DNA of 64,000 nucleotides from Symbiodinium sp. CCMP2592 (Eukaryota; Sar; Dinophyceae; Suessiales; Symbiodiniaceae). The translations under genes were made by a program, and so were the position numbers. The notes beneath the pieces were generated by a model. It searched no databases and was not told the origin of the DNA. It saw nothing but the letters and a program-made list of their open reading frames with translations. This document shows, in pieces, positions 35,035 through 49,382 of the stretch. The DNA is taken from positions 1 to 64,000 of the forward strand of contig CAJNDT010001277.1 of the NCBI GenBank assembly GCA_905221615.1. Reading direction: 5' to 3'. Positions within the stretch are counted from its first letter, which is position 1. Every line of letters starts with the position of its first letter.

Positions 35035-38000
35035 CTTGACAGGAACCGGACTGGGTCCAAAGCACAACCCAGCAGAATATTTGATTCAAGTTTTGCGCAC
35101 AACGTCCATTTCAATCTGCGGCGCACCTCTTCTCCAACCAGCACCAGCACACAGTGCGCACTCAAGCTGTGCGCCTCACATGCAGTGCGCTTGCGCAACC
35201 TCTCACTTGCGCACAGGCAGCTGCAGCACCATGCTTCTCCGGCCTCGAAATCCAGGATGAAGGTCAGCGCCTCAGCCGCTGTTCGCGCGGAGATTGAAGC
35301 TTAAGCCCCGCGGTGCCTGCACTTTTAAGGACTACGCGCACTTCTCCACCGTGACAGGCTCAAGAACATGAGGCGGAGATAAGGCGCTTGTCCTCGCAAC
35401 ATGCTCGACTATGCCAGAAAGAGACCGCTTCATAGCTTCGCGGATTCACCAACGGGTGGGATACGTTTGCACGTTCTGGGCATTGGGCTGGCCGCCAGTG
35501 CTCTCTGGCATCCTGCAAAAAAATTCAAGTAGGGTATACAGGCCGGCGTGCCCGTCATCGTTTGCTGCAGCACTGCCTCTGCTGGAGAATGTTGCAGCGA
35601 GAGAGGGGTGCGCAACCATTAAGGTGCCTCTTGACTCTTCACCTTTGATCACTCTGGCCTTAACGGCTGCTGATGCCAGCAAAGGAAGAGGGGCAGAACA
35701 ATCTGCCACAGGTTCGGCATGCGTTTTACTCGATACAGCGCTTTGATGAGCTTTGGAACCATTCTTTTCCATCCATGCTCCGCTTCGTCTTCGCGAATTA
35801 AGAACCGAATGTGGAGCAAAATGTTGGGGAGCTCAAGGACAAATTGAACAGTCTAGAGCAGATACATTCCGAGATTGCCGAAGGAAGTGCAGACACAGGC
35901 GCAGGAACATCGTGCTCCAATTGCATGCACACCGCGAGACTCTTCTCACGTCATAAAAAACAAAGTGAGACTGCATCTGCCCGAGAGCTGTTTTCCCGAC
36001 TGCCAACAGCTATGCACCAGCTCGAGTTTCCGGTGGTCCAATATGGGGGTTGCTGTTGGCGCGAAGCCACTTGACCCAGTCGTCCGACCTGAGACCAAGC
36101 CAAGCTTGGAATCCGGATGCTCATTGAACATTTTGTGACTTAGCAACGTCTTTAACCTCGGTGCTCTGCACTGATGTGGGCGGTTCTCTCGAACTACGGA
36201 ATGTGCACCTTCCCGGGGCAGCAATGCAGCACGAGTTCAGTTTTTGCCGCAACAAACAGCGTGGGCAAGGTTCAAGCAGTGCTTTCCTCGCGAGCATGCG
36301 AGACAGACCAGGAACACGTTTTCGATGTCAACCGCAATGGAAGAAACTCCACCGCGAAACGCGTCGGCCTCACCTTCTTGAAAACAAGTCTGTTCTCAAG
36401 GATCTTGGATCTCGAAGATGGGTCGCAGGTGTTTCGTTTTAGTTTCCCAGGAAGCTCGGCGCAACGAAACGGACCCGCGGAAGGCGCTAATTGCAATGGA
36501 CCACAAAGAATACGACCAAAAACCAGAGCCTCCCTCGTATCGAGACATTTCTCTCGTGTATCTGCATCGGCAGGTACGAGTAACTTCAATACTTCGCTCT
36601 ATACGTCCCCTGCAGCTCTTCGCCCCGAGAGCCAACTGACTTGATCAACAACCAGTCTGAGGGAAAGGGAAGTCTCCTTCTAAGAGGAGAGGTCTGTCAA
36701 AGTAAGACCAGCTCATGGCATTTATGCTAGTTAGGTGCGCCGCTTGTCCTTCTGACCGGCCTGACCAACTGCTCCAGCCCATTAGGGGCTAATCGCTACT
36801 TCCGCTTGAACGCTGCTGGACGTTGCCGATGTTGCACGTAAGTGTAGCCCACACGACGGCAATTGGGACAGCCACGGGTTTGAGAACAGAGCCACTTACG
36901 TGAATCACATCGTGCAGGCACCGTTTAGTGAACGCATGTGATTGCCAACATTTTTCACCTGAGAGTTATCACAATTTCTCTCCCAGAAACTCCCCTTCCA
37001 CAGCACCTTTCGCAGCCCAATCTGTCGTGCGCAACGCCAAAAGTACATGTGAAACACACCAAAACAGTCGGGCGATCTATGCAAGCTATTGCAAGCTGTG
37101 ACAGGGCCAAGCCATGTCGGTTTCGATGGAACCTGCTCTACAAGTGCCGTCGAATCAGGCCGTGCGCTCATGATGCTGCTAAGCAACATCAGGAAAAATC
37201 TTTGGCTCTGCTGTCACAGGCATCGGGAGCACCATCATGAACTTCCACCAAGAAAATCTGATGTGTAGCTTTAGGGAAACATTCACCATGGACCATGACC
37301 ATACACATAACCACAAGCTTTTTTCTTCCCCCCTAGCCTGAAAACTCTCCGTGATTTTTGATACCGATCACAACATACGTTTGCAAGACAGAACGAACAA
37401 GAGACTCCCTGTCCTCTTTCAACCCATGGACCTCATGCCTTCATTCCTTGCTAGACTACGCACTGGATGCGCTGGCAAGCTAAAACCGGTCAACCTGACA
37501 AGTCTGTCAATCGACAAGTCAGTGCAGATTCGGCTTAGTTGACTTGATTGATGCTGCTTACAGGCTGCACACACGCTTCAAAAACAAGGATTGTCGTTGC
37601 AAGGAGTGGCGGTGCCAATGCACCAAGCGTTGCCTTGTCACAATTTCCAACTTCAGGCTCTCAAACGAATGACCCACGGGGCATCGTGTCTTGAATGAAG
37701 TCTTGGAAGCGGTCAACGCGCAGTAGCAGACCACGCCTCCTATCCTCCACCCAAACCTCAACCTCACAGAAACGGACTGTGGCTACAGCTGAGCTGACTG
37801 TAGACCGACGGTGTTGAGAACTTGGCGATCCAATGATCATGGCATGAACTCCACTGTCGCAGGATGCCACATGTCGGAGTTTCGAAGGTGTCGAGGACTT
37901 CCACCTTTTCACAAAGCCATGCATGCTGCCACACACTGGACCGTGAAACTCTAGAGTTCAAGTGAGCCAACAAAGCCCAACCCAGCAGAGCGCACCAACT

Positions 38001-38600
38001 TGTTCAGAGACTGATCAAGCATCCACGAACGAAGCTCCTGGCGTTGTCTGCAACGTGCAACACTGCTCATGCTTGCACATTCGATCGGTGATGGTACTTG
38101 TTTCCTTGATCATTGGAGCAGCTTTTGCATAGGTGATCTGCTGACCTGGGTTGCTCGATCGGGGGCCGGATCCGTCAGAACTGCCCAGCTTTTCGATACC
38201 GAAAGGTGGTAAGGCTGTAGCCACTGTTGCGCGTGCTGTTTTGAAGCTGCGAAGTTGTGGGGAGCTTCTTGTTATGGTCCTGACAAATCAACGGCTGCAA
38301 CACAGTTGGGCATCACTTTGTCCGCATGTGTCACTCCAGGTAGTCGCACAACGTGCCATAGCTGTTCAGTACCTGAATCACATGCAATGTCAAGCAATCG
38401 TGTAGCCTGCCCCAAGCAGACAGGCAAGCGCGCCTCGCTGGCCGAAGCATCTGGCGGGTGCACTAGATGTATCCGCCCTGACCACATCGTTCGTAGGGGC
38501 ATCAAAATCTGCCGCACCACCCCGGCCCCAAGACACCTAGAGAACGTTCCTCTGCTGTTGGCAAAGCCTGCATCCAAACAAGACCCAGAAGGCGAACGTC

Positions 38601-41600
38601 TCGACTGTACGAGTTCGAGTGCCGCCTCTCCGTCAGGAGGAGCTTGCCGTCTTCCTCAGCATCGCGGCAAAGCCAAAGTGATGTCAACTCCAGAGCCCTA
38701 TTGATGCGGATACTGCATGGCGAAGGCGAAACTTCAGCAATTCAAGGCCCCGTCTCCATGAGTCGTTGTTTCGCAAAAGCGCCCGATCAATCTCATTCCG
38801 CCAGTGCCTGGAAATTGGAGTGTTTTCGCAGTGCATATGGATGGAATGTGCTGCTGCGGCCGTTTAACCTCTAAGCTCCCTTCAAGCCGTCTCTGCTCTT
38901 TGCATCCATGCCCGCTTCATCATGCATGCCACACACTGTCTTTTCAGAATTGCTTCGCAAAATTGCTTGAAGGGCCCGTGCGCATCATCGCATTCAAAGC
39001 CAAGCTTCACCTGTCAAACATGCAACTGGACTTCGTGAACTGCATGTGGTGGAACAGTTTCGGAAGCTAAGGACAAAACGATGGTGTCGTTGCTCTGCAT
39101 CATTTGCCCCACTGCTTCCTCCGTCGGCCTTGGCAGCGATTCAACTCGGAGGAAACCATGAAGAAGTCGTCTGCTTGAAGTCTTAGTCATAGTCAGACAT
39201 GCCGGATCATGCTGGCATATGCTGGGAATCGGCACCTAGACTAAGACTAACTTTCCCGCAAACCAGCGTGAGCATGATAGATCTGTGCTCCCCCAAGCCC
39301 TAGTCCACCGAGGAGAACAGGCTGCCAGCTCAAGAGAGCAAGTTCAGTCCGTGCCTTCCGAAGAACTGTCCCATCTGCTTCTGATGAGAGAAGCGCAAGC
39401 ATTCAATCTTGCTGCTGAGATTGTCCTGATTACAAGACGTGCGGTGAGCCTTAAGATTAAGCCTGAAACCTAAGTCTCGCTCAATGCATGCGCCTTGATG
39501 GCTAAAGCAAGCTCGCGGACGGCATTGGAGTCAAGCCAGTTGCTCCTGGCAGAAACTTGTGGCCATGTGGAACGAAGTGCAAGCTGAGATGGCGCACTCA
39601 AGGTTCAGCGTCTTGAGCGACGAGTTGGCACGTAGAGCATTGGCCAGCTGAACTCCGGATGCCTGCGGTCGTAACATGTTTTAACTTTCACCAGCAGTGC
39701 CAGACTGAAGGTGCTTACTCTGGACATGCTAAAGCTGCTGAAGTCACCGCAAGCGGTCAGTTTTGGTGGGCTCGAAGGAAGGGCGGTCGAGTTTGTGAAT
39801 CTGCCTCACGCTTGGGTCGCCCCAGTGCGTGTCTCGCACAATTATCAACCGTCAAACTCGTGCTTTTCGTCGTTTTGGAGACTTTGAAGCTAGCTGTTCT
39901 CGGTCGGACGCACCAACATTTGCAGCCAGTCCCCGGCCCAAAAAGAGCATAGATCTGTCACTGTGGAAGCAACCATGCGTCGTTTTGATGCGATTCTCGA
40001 CTTCTGTCCACATTTGCTATACGACTTGCCCATGTCAACGGGCTCGCGCTCGCCGGGTCACTTGTCTTGCGCGGCATAGATTTCCTTGCGTCGAGGCCTT
40101 GATATAAAACCACACACAGGCACTGCTGATTGACAAAAGCCACCTATAATGCCGAAAGCCGAAGCTGCAGGATCCGGTAGAAGGCGCATTATGGCACAGT
40201 AGAACGCTGAGCTGAGCCTTCGCAGCATCTTTCCGGACCGGTACGGGTCGTGGCTCGGTTAGTGATAACTTGCCAGAGTCAGCCGTTCGGATCTCCGGTC
40301 TCGATTTCTCGCAGGAATGAAGGTGGCACCCGCTTCGGAGGTGTCGCATAGGCCGGCCATCGCATCAAGGAACGGAGCCTTGGGCCACATCGTTCGCCTA
40401 AAGCCATGGAGATCTTGTCGGGTGGCGGCCCGTTCAACACCTTGGCCCTGACGAGCTTAAATTAAATGAGGAACTTGTTAAAAAATTCTCTTTGAGACGG
40501 AACTGTTGCAAACAGGTCTTGGAGCTTTATGCAATCACAGATTTCATCACGGCGTTGCACGGCTGTGATCATCAAGCTTCGGCAGGGTTGTTTCTTGCTT
40601 ATGAACCTATGAACCGTCAGGCAGTCCTTGAGCAAGTTGGAGTTGGAAAGCGTCAGCTTCTCCAGGTGCGTGTTCCTGCATCGCGAAGACTAGCTGAATA
40701 ATTATCTACGCAACTATAGCTCCGGGGCCATTGCAAACTCAAAGCAATAACTCAAGTCACAAAATTACTTTCTGCCGACCTCTTCTCTTCTGTTTCTTTC
40801 CTCTTTTCAACTAGCTCTTTGCCACTTCAACCCAACTGACCACATTATCCCGCACAATACAACCCAAAGACTCACAGTCGTTGGGTCTCCCATGGTCCCT
40901 TACTCTCTCCGCAAACGAAGTTGTTCGTCGCACCCAGCTTCCCTCAACTGCAACGGCGAATTGGACAAATATTGTTCCGCAACAGAGCTTACTTGCAAGC
41001 GCAAGACGAGGTGGCGGGTCAACCACACCGTCAGCAACCAGCAGCTCAGGTGTGCCTCTTGTTTTTGTAGAACACGGAATGGGTCACCTCCAATTACCAC
41101 CAACCGAACCTCACAAGATGGCCCCACAAGGCTAGTGAAAGTTTCGGCGTCCTCCGAGTGTTCGTCGTGCTCACGCCAACTTACGTGATACTTAAAGCAA
41201 CGGTGTAGCAACGAGCATGTTCCGGGTTATCGGTACCTTCCTTCCTCGTCACCATGCCTTCTTTGGCCTGTGCCCCCTGTCGAGAACCGGGTGACACGCG
41301 AACACACAGCAGTTAGGTCCAAGATTGGGTCCGCCAGTGTCATGCTTGAACTCGTCCCTAGGCCCTAGTCACTTTTGCTTTCGGTGGCAGCCAACACCCT
41401 TGGCTTCCTCGCCAGCACGGCCTGCGGCTTGGTGTCGCATACAGATGGGGGCTCCGCCCTTCGGCTCGCATAGATCACAGCAAAAGGTGTGCCCCGGAAC
41501 AAAGAGGCAGCAGAAAGGAGAGAAGTTCGGAAGGCTCCTGCGGCCCGTCTTTAAAGAGTTTGACTAGCTATAGGTGTTGTTGGGCCAACGAAAACAGCTG

Positions 41601-44398
41601 AAGGTGCAAAAGGATGTGACGAAACAACCCACCACAGGAAGTACAATATATACAGTTCCGTCGCAAGGTTGGGTTGTAGATGATACTTGTTTCACGAATT
41701 GCGGAAAAGGGAAAGCAAATCTTTGAAGGATATAAGCACAGCGCTTCATTCACTTATAAGCAACAAAAACCTGTTCGGATCCGTAAGATTTGGGGCACCT
41801 TTACAGCATGTCCCGGACTGTAGGGCACGTGTGGCACTTTCGACTTTGCCTGAGCCACGCAAGTGCTTTCCTTTGTTTCGCTTCTGCGTGCGTTGCTTCT
41901 TTCCCTCGGCTTGGGATGGTGTTTGCTTGCAAGGGGTATGGGGTGAACCCTTACAGTAAGCCTACCCCCGCGGTCAGCACGTCAGCACAGCCTCTGGCCC
42001 GATTCGGTGTGGACATGCCGTTTCTTTGCTTGTGACTGGCTTGCACGCCCCCGAATCCCCCACACACCGACAAGCACCCAAGTCCGTGCGCCAATCTCGG
42101 GACTCTCAAAACGCTTAAACAAAGCGTTCGAACCCGCCTATCAGCTCCCTGCGGCGGTTTCGACACACTGCGTTCTCCGAAAAGCAAGCTCCGTTCCCCC
42201 GTTCCGGCATGTGATAAAAAGCGGACTCACCTGCCTCCCCACACCGAACAGAAGCCTCGCGGCACAACCTGGGCGCCCATCCCACCCTGAAGCCCTCTGT
42301 GGTACTCCACGCTGCGTGAGCTCTCCATAACCCCCCAGCCGGTCTTCGACGGATATCGGCAGGTGACACGGGGGCCATTGCAGAAAATGCGGTGAGCATG
42401 CTGCGGACGTGTGGGAGGAGCTTCAGCAACTGCAGGCTATGCTTGAAGAGGGGCTTCGGCTCCGTACTACAGTTTCTACAGTCTACAGTAGTGCGAAGCA
42501 ACGATTGTCGCCGCCTCCATGAGAGGGCTGGGACTGGGAGAGCCGCCCTTCGGTGGGCCCTGCAGATGTCAGCTAGTTTCCGCGGGAGAAGGGCAACGGA
42601 CTCGGGGACCAGTTTGGGGGCTACCCCACCGCAAGGTGGCTGGTGGAGGCGCAGACTGCGACAAGCCTTGGGGGGGGGAACCGAAGCATGGACAGCGGTG
42701 GGCAGCAGCAGCCTTGAACTTGCTGGTCCGCTGGAGTGGTATGTTGTGGTGATGGTGTCAAGCTCCCAATCCCAATCTGACGCCGCCGGGGGCTGCAGCC
42801 CCGTTCTGGTCGCGGGAGCGCTCGAAGTGCATCCTCACGGCTGGGGGAGGCTTGTTTCGCACCCTCGAGCTGTCGCCATGTCCCCTCGGTCGGAAGTGCT
42901 GCTGGGCAGCTGTAGTTGCAGCAAGGGCATACAGTTGAGACTGTGAAGCTTCTGCAGCTTCTGCATGTTGCTTGCAGCTTGAGGGTCTGAGCTGTCAGCA
43001 ACGAAACCCTGCAGTGCTCCAGGAACTAAAAGCAACTTTCTTTGCTTCAGCACTGTCAAGAGAGCACGGGCAGCCCTCGCACCCTCCGCGCGTGTTTGCG
43101 CCCGGTTCTGGTCTTGTTTGGTGAGACGCTGAACTTCGAAGAAGATGAATTTCCCAAGGCACCGCAGGTGTTCTGGACCCCAAGAACCTAGAATCTAGAC
43201 CCCCGACAGGCGCTGCAACTCTTTCGGTTGCAGTGCTCGGCCCTCTGGGGTCCTTGAAGGAAACAGGGCGTTTCTCATAACTGGGAGAAAAACATCGGAA
43301 AAACAAGTGCTCAACCCGCGGCAACCCTGAGACCCCTGATTTGCCTGCCTCACACTCGAACTCGGCAGGTCAACTTCGAGTCAATCACTCAAAACCCTTC
43401 CGCCAATCGAACACTGTTCTACTCCTCTTGTTATCTCAGGCTTAGAGGGCGAGTGAAGCCCCCTTGGCGCTAGGCCCGCCCGCGTTGGGATTTTTGACGG
43501 GAGTGAAAGTTTTGGATGAGTTGAAGACTGAAACGGCAGAGAATATGAATATCAAATATGTGTTTCAGCATGTTTCAGCCTAGCTCATCCACTGCAGACA
43601 CTCCAGACATGGCTTGTAGCTGATTCCCCGTTTTGAAGAAGCCACTGCAACAACCGTATCTACAGTATTTGTAGCGTTTCTTGGGGAATCTGGGCACTTC
43701 CCACATGCCTTCTACCTTGTTGCGTTTGCTTCCAGGCCGAGGTCCCCTATGCATGCAGATTTGAAGCAACTCGGTACAGCTAAGGCCACAGCCAAGGATG
43801 GAAGTCTGGGGCGGCTTTTCTACTTTGGTCTGCTTGGGGCCTAGGGCGCGGGCCGGCCTCCCGGCTTTCCTGCCTCCCTCCCTCCCTCCCTCCCATGTGG
43901 CCTTGCCATAGCTTCCATCAGCTTGGGAGCAATGCGTCTCTCGATGTGAGGCGGCGGCATGTGCCTCAGGGTTTTAAGCGAGTCCATAATTTACGAGGCC
44001 TGGCTCCGAAGCTTTGTGCAACTTTGATGAGCTGCATGTTGCCAAAGTTGAGGTCCGTCAAAGAGGGATCATCCAACCAGGCACGATGGACCTTTGCGAA
44101 CGGAGCATTACGTATGACCGCCGAGACCCGAGGTCTATTGGGCAAGCACCATCCAGATCATCCAGTCACCGTAGGCCCTATGCAAAGCACGGATCCGCAT
44201 CCATCGGAAAGCTTGCTAGACACTACCGGTCACCAGCCTTGTTTTGCACGGCTCGGGTAGCATGTCCTCAATCTCACGCACCTCTGCAAAGTCCAGCGGA
44301 ACGCTTGATATACAGCTCACGAGGCGCACAACTTGCACGTTTCAACACGATTCGAGCTGGGGATGAAACGCAATCCACCCGCGTTGCAAAGTCCTGAC
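38601..44398. other. No firm gene; scattered weak coding blocks
   Basis: Minus-strand blocks at 39235-39014 (RPTEEAVGQMMQSNDTIVLS), 40349-40035 and 43059-42835 (KLLLVPGALQGFVADSSDPQ) look mildly coding. At 43881-43892 a CCTCCCTCC tract occurs. Nothing is identified. Confidence 0.3.
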
Positions 44399-44644
44399 CA
44401 AAAGAATGTTATGCATGCTGGCGGGTAACGCCTTTCGTAAACAGCGTGCGCAGCCAGAAGCAGCTGGGCCTCATTGATAGACATGGAAACGTCCTCGCAT
44501 TGACTGTCCTCCTGAGCATCCACCTGGCTGAAGAGCAGGATTGCAGAAAATATGGACTTTTGAACGGACTTGCAAAGCGCCTTGAGCAAAATTTCTGCCA
44601 CAGTGGCCTCAACTCGAGTCAAGTCGTTCCAAGCTTTCATACTC
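44399..44644 (-). CDS. Candidate internal exon, unknown helical protein
   Basis: Follows CCAGGTTTGCAG on the minus strand, a good acceptor, and reads MKAWNDLTRVEATVAEILLK, FSAILLFSQVDAQEDS and INEAQLLLAAHAVYERRYPP before a GTCAGG donor. The composition is clearly protein-like and helical. A neighbouring block at 45097-44960 (minus, AVCSVLHGLCELDKSVSVVD) is probably the preceding exon. No family recognised. Confidence 0.5.
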
Positions 44645-47600
44645 CTGCAAACCTGGACTGGAATTCTCTGTCTCGGGATTAATTAAGACAAACATTAACC
44701 CCCGGTCCTCTCTTTGCCGTCCACCCCATCCCACTCACTGCTGCATCCATTCCTGCCCTCCACGGTCTCATAAGTCTTTATCGTTTGGTTTCTGGCTTGC
44801 ACTTGCCTTGTCTTCTAGTCGGAATGTTCCAAGGGATCCGGCAGTCCCTTGCTCGTCACCGCCTTCCACGGGCAATCTTTGATCACAGTCCCAGTCCCAG
44901 TTCGTTTTTGTTGGAGTTCGCTGGCTGATTATCTTCCTTTCCCGAGTGAGAGCTGCGCGCGAATGAGAACTGATTTGACGGGCTTCGGCTAGCCACAAGA
45001 CGGGCTGCACATCCACTACGGACACAGACTTGTCCAGCTCGCACAATCCATGCAGCACGCTGCAGACAGCCCGGCTCTGGCACTCTGCGAGGTTCATGTG
45101 TATTCATCTGCTCATGTACGATCCCATATTTTTTGCGGAATGCAGAATCATTCATGCCCTTTGCTTCGCCCTTTGGCTGCAACATTACAAGTGCACAAAA
45201 CACCCACAACAGCTTTGTCTTGTATTCCCGGCGCCACGGAGTAGGCACAAAGGCTCTTAGTTTCTGGTGTCGTTAACGTGTCAAATGTGTCAAGGAAGCA
45301 CTCGGATCGCAGGGAGGGGAGGGGCGAATCACAGGGAAGAATGTGGAAGGGGGCTACTTGTATCTGCCACGTGACTGAAACTACATGCTTGGACGGACGC
45401 GTCGGCGTCCAAGGAAAAGAGATGCAGCGAAGAGTGAGAGGGAGCAGTATGCTTGACTACCCTGCAAATCGGCGAACCCAAACTGAGGGACGCTCTTTGA
45501 TGCAATATCTTGTGTCCTCAACAGCCAGCACCTCAACGGTCAAGGAGTTGGACAACGATTGACCAATTCCGGCCGAAGGGAGCTGACTGGAGTGCCAGTA
45601 ATGACACCGGTTTCTGGATGTAGTGCGAGACCTGCTGAAACAACATGAAACAACCCAACTGTTGCATGAACCACGCACGAACATGTTGTCTGCCTTGGGG
45701 AAGAGCAGGGTGCACTTCGAGTGTGCCTCAGTGAAACCGCACGAAACGATTGGTGCTAGATGTCGTTGGGCACCGGCCTGCCGTCCGGAGGCGCGGCCTG
45801 AAGTGGGCCTGTCTTCACATTCCACAGTTGACAGTCATGCTGCATGGTTATGTCGGGCCTGATTGCCAACCTGCAGAGTCAGAACGTCCCTGCAGCAGAC
45901 CGTCCGTCATTCGGGATGTGCAAGCGACAGTCCGTAAGCGGCGGGCGCTGCAGGGGCAGAGTCGACTGGCTGCGATGGTTTGGGATCCACAAGAAGCCTA
46001 GTGTCAGCAGCTTGGACCTGGCAGCAAGTCATCAAGACAGCACTGAGTGAAAGCGGTGTGCCAGCCTTGTTGGGGGCTTTCTGCTGGAGGTCATAAAACA
46101 TAGAAAAGGTGTCCACAAGTCCAAGTTCTGGATGTTGGAAAGCCCTGTCAAGGATCTACAACTGTTCAGCATGCCGTCTGTCCCTCGTGCCAGCAAACTT
46201 CGTGAGCCTCGGGATTGTGCAGAGCGTTTGAAACCCACAACCAGCACACATGCCACGTGCTGAGCTGTTTGTTGCCACCACCTCGTCGGAATGTCTGCGC
46301 CATTGGAAATGTCGTGGAACGGCAAACAGGTGCCATGACAAGTTACAACTGAACTGCCAAGGAAACGGCCATGTTGATGAGCATGCCCGTGTATCCTGCC
46401 AGATGCGGCACCACCCGTACAACTTTGCACGTTCACAGCTCAAACCGTGAGTGACAAGAACATTCGCGTTCCCCCGCTTTGCAGTTGCAGGTTCGCCAAT
46501 GGGACAACAGGGGTGAACTGAAAAAGTATAATTGGTGAACCAAAGACCCATGTCGCCAGTCCACGGCCTATCCCAACCTGTCATCATCCAACCTACCCTT
46601 GGCCTAACCTATTGGAAGCCAACCTAACCTACTGCCTTCAACCTGATGTAATCCTGCACCACTAGACCTCGACGCCAAATCCCAGACGCGGCCCAAACGT
46701 GAAACCTCGCGGCTCAAAGCCAACTCCCTCAGCATCACGGCTACTGCCTTTGACTAATTGCCACCTCGGTGTTGTTTTATGCGTTGTCACTGAGTGGATT
46801 GGGTGGTGGCTGGTGGTGGTGCCTGGTGGTGCTCTGAACGCGAGCGGCCAAAAAGCCTGCTCAAGACTGACATGCAAAACCGGAAGACGGAAGTGTACGG
46901 AAAGACAGATCTGGACGTCTGCTTTCATGCTCGAGTCGTCTTTCGCCGCGCGGTCGTGTAAGGAGTGCTCTTCTTCGAAGCGGGACCGGAGAGAAGGACG
47001 ATGAAGGACGAGCTTGCGGCTTGCGGAGAAGAACGACTCAAAATCAGGCACCGCCAAATCCCCCAGCCCGGGCAGGCTAGTTCACTGAAGGGACCGTGGT
47101 CATGCTTTACTTAATGTACGTAGAAGTATACAAGAACATACGTACCCCCGTGTTCGGCGTCGCAGGTACGTACATACATACAAGCATGCAAGGTTGCGAT
47201 ATGATATATGGCAATGGTGTAAATCAGTTGTGTAAATCAGTTGCGCATACCAGAAAGTGCCGCACAACGACCCTCAAATGTACTGCGACGACTGGCCACC
47301 ATCACATGCACGGCAGAGCTCGCGTCGAACAGTTTCGGCGACTGCCGGCTCCCAGATGATCAAGCCGAGGCTTCCACATAGTAAACAGGGTCAAACTTCG
47401 TCTGAGATGCAGGGAAAACCCCGTGTGGGAGAAAAACCCTGCATCCAGAACTCGGCTTTTTCGCAACATCGACAAGCAAAGGAACCTTGACACCAAGCAA
47501 TCTTGACATTGGTAGCAGTTTTGACGTCTTCTGAATGCCCCAAGCACGGCAATAATGTTGAATGCCATTGAGATGGAATGTGTTTGCATTGCAGGGGCTG

Positions 47601-49382
47601 AGATGCTTGGCTTGCGTGACGTTGCTGCTATGATTAGTATGAAGAGGCTTCTCTCTGGGGGGGAACATGTGTACGCACGCATCTGCAAAATGGGGAACGC
47701 ACGTATGTACGTCTGTACGTAAGTACACGTAGTAGATTGAGGTTTGGTACTGCAGTGTACCAGCGCACCTCTAGACCTATAACTGTCCTGAGGGGGCTGG
47801 TAAGGGCTGGTATATCATGCGTAAGAACGCAAGTAAGCGGGTATCGGTATGCATATACGATCGTATTATACTAGCGTATACGTACATACGTACGTCCTGC
47901 AAAAACAACACCTTAAACTGGCAGCCGACGTGTGTCGCTGCATGTGTACGCACGGGGAGTGTGGGAACGACGGATAACGTACACATCCCAGAAATTATAA
48001 TAGAGATCATGTCGAGATTTGACACAGGGGACGTGGAGGCTACATGCTCGTCCCGGGCTGTATATGGCTGTATCTCAGGGTGGCATGTCGTGGGTACAGC
48101 AAGATCGCCCTCTGTAAAACAGGCCTCCCTCAAGTACTTTTAGATGCTTCATTTCCTTTTGCCCACGGCTGGCATTGACGGCCTCCCTGCAGGCACCCCC
48201 CCCAAGTACTTTCCTCTATGGCAGAAGTCTGGCCAGTTGCCTCGTCCGTCGCATGTGAGATAGGGTGTGGTCTTTAGAGATTCCAAAGGGCGGCAAACGC
48301 AGACGGTCCTCAAATCTTAGTGACCAACTTTTGCGCAAGCAAACCGATGCTTGATAAATACTAGCCAGCACACTCTTAGTTGTCGTGCGACCTGCCCGGC
48401 TAAGCAGGAATTGCCATCAGCAAAGGCCCAACCTCAAGACGAAACTGCAGAGCGCAGCGTAAAGAAGTCGAAGCGATCAGGGGTAACAACGCCCTCCGAT
48501 GAATTGTGCGTGGGCCTAGTAACTAGTATAGGGTGTGACTGTGCCTTTGCTGAACCTCGTCCCAGTCCCGGCGGGGGACCCCATCTTCTGAACCACAACA
48601 GGAACTTGAACGGGCAGTGAAGATCTCAACTTCGAAAGACCACAATAAAGCCAGATCTGCTGGGGTTTCAACCGCAGCCCCAAATGTTCAGAAGCTGATG
48701 CATGTGTACGATGCGAATCGACAATTCGCCCAACCCATGGCATGACACCAGGGCGGAAAAAGAATCGTACGGATTCCAGTCTCAATGGCTATGCCGAGGC
48801 TCCACACTTATACCTGTGCTATTAGCCCCTGCCCAATATCTCTGTGTGTGTACTTGCACACGTACCCGTACGTGTTCATGTGGCTCTGTGTGTGTGTGCG
48901 CGTGCATCTGCATATAGGTGTATCTGTTTACGTGTGTACGCGGGCATGTGTATGTCGGTCTGTCTGTCTGTCTGCCTGCATGTAAGTATGTAGGTCTGCA
49001 TATGAATGTATGGACATGGAAGCTGTTGTGACTTTGTGTGCTGGTGGATGGACGCGCTCGTCAGTGTGTGGAAGCTGTGGTGGCCTTCTGCGCTCGCGGA
49101 TTGAAGCAATCATGGTTCGGGCATGGATCCTCCGGTGACCTTACGTGATGGTCTGGCAGCTGGCGCTCTACTTGGCCGGCGCTTTACCTGGAGTGCCACG
49201 TGCGCTAGCCTGCCTCCGGTACGACCATCACGCTGTAAAGTGTGGTCTGGCACAGTTCAGGGCACAACCCGGCGCGGCAGTGTACAGGTATGTCCGTATG
49301 CAAGTATGTATGCATTGTCTGTATGTATGCATGTACATACACCCTTCTTTTGAGGGGGCCAGAACTCCGGGCTGGTCAAGTC
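44645..49382. other. Mostly unassigned; probable minus-strand exons at the left end
   Basis: Coding-like minus blocks lie at 45097-44960 and perhaps 46436-46156. The rest (46600-49380) is low in coding signal: CCAACCTA-rich words near 46575-46640, CGTACGTACATA-rich words near 47120-47180 and 47700-47900, and GT-rich sequence at 48841-48990. Confidence 0.3.

Larger units (their letters stand above)
33823..38600 (-). other. Dense cluster of probable exons upstream of the GT61 gene
   Basis: Minus-strand blocks with coding character occur at about 34296-34006 (AISFDPMKVNAELRFMFA), 34560-34293 (PGSTALSQPYRAWLALA, then an acidic run), 34875-34740, 35740-35460 (HAGLYTLLEFFCRMPEST), 36150-35946, 36530-36272 (REALVFGRILCGPLQLAP), 37150-36930, 37936-37661 (STVSSAVATVRFCEVEVWVE, DRFQDFIQDTMPRG), 38224-38015 and 38560-38272 (ATRLLDIACDSGTEQLW). 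Spacing and strand fit one or two intron-rich genes reading toward the GT61 gene. I recognise no family and have not fixed all borders. Confidence 0.4.

Noticed and set aside
46575..46640. Interstitial telomere repeat (CCAACCTA words)
   Set aside because: Irregular and not the CCCTAAA type expected for dinoflagellates.
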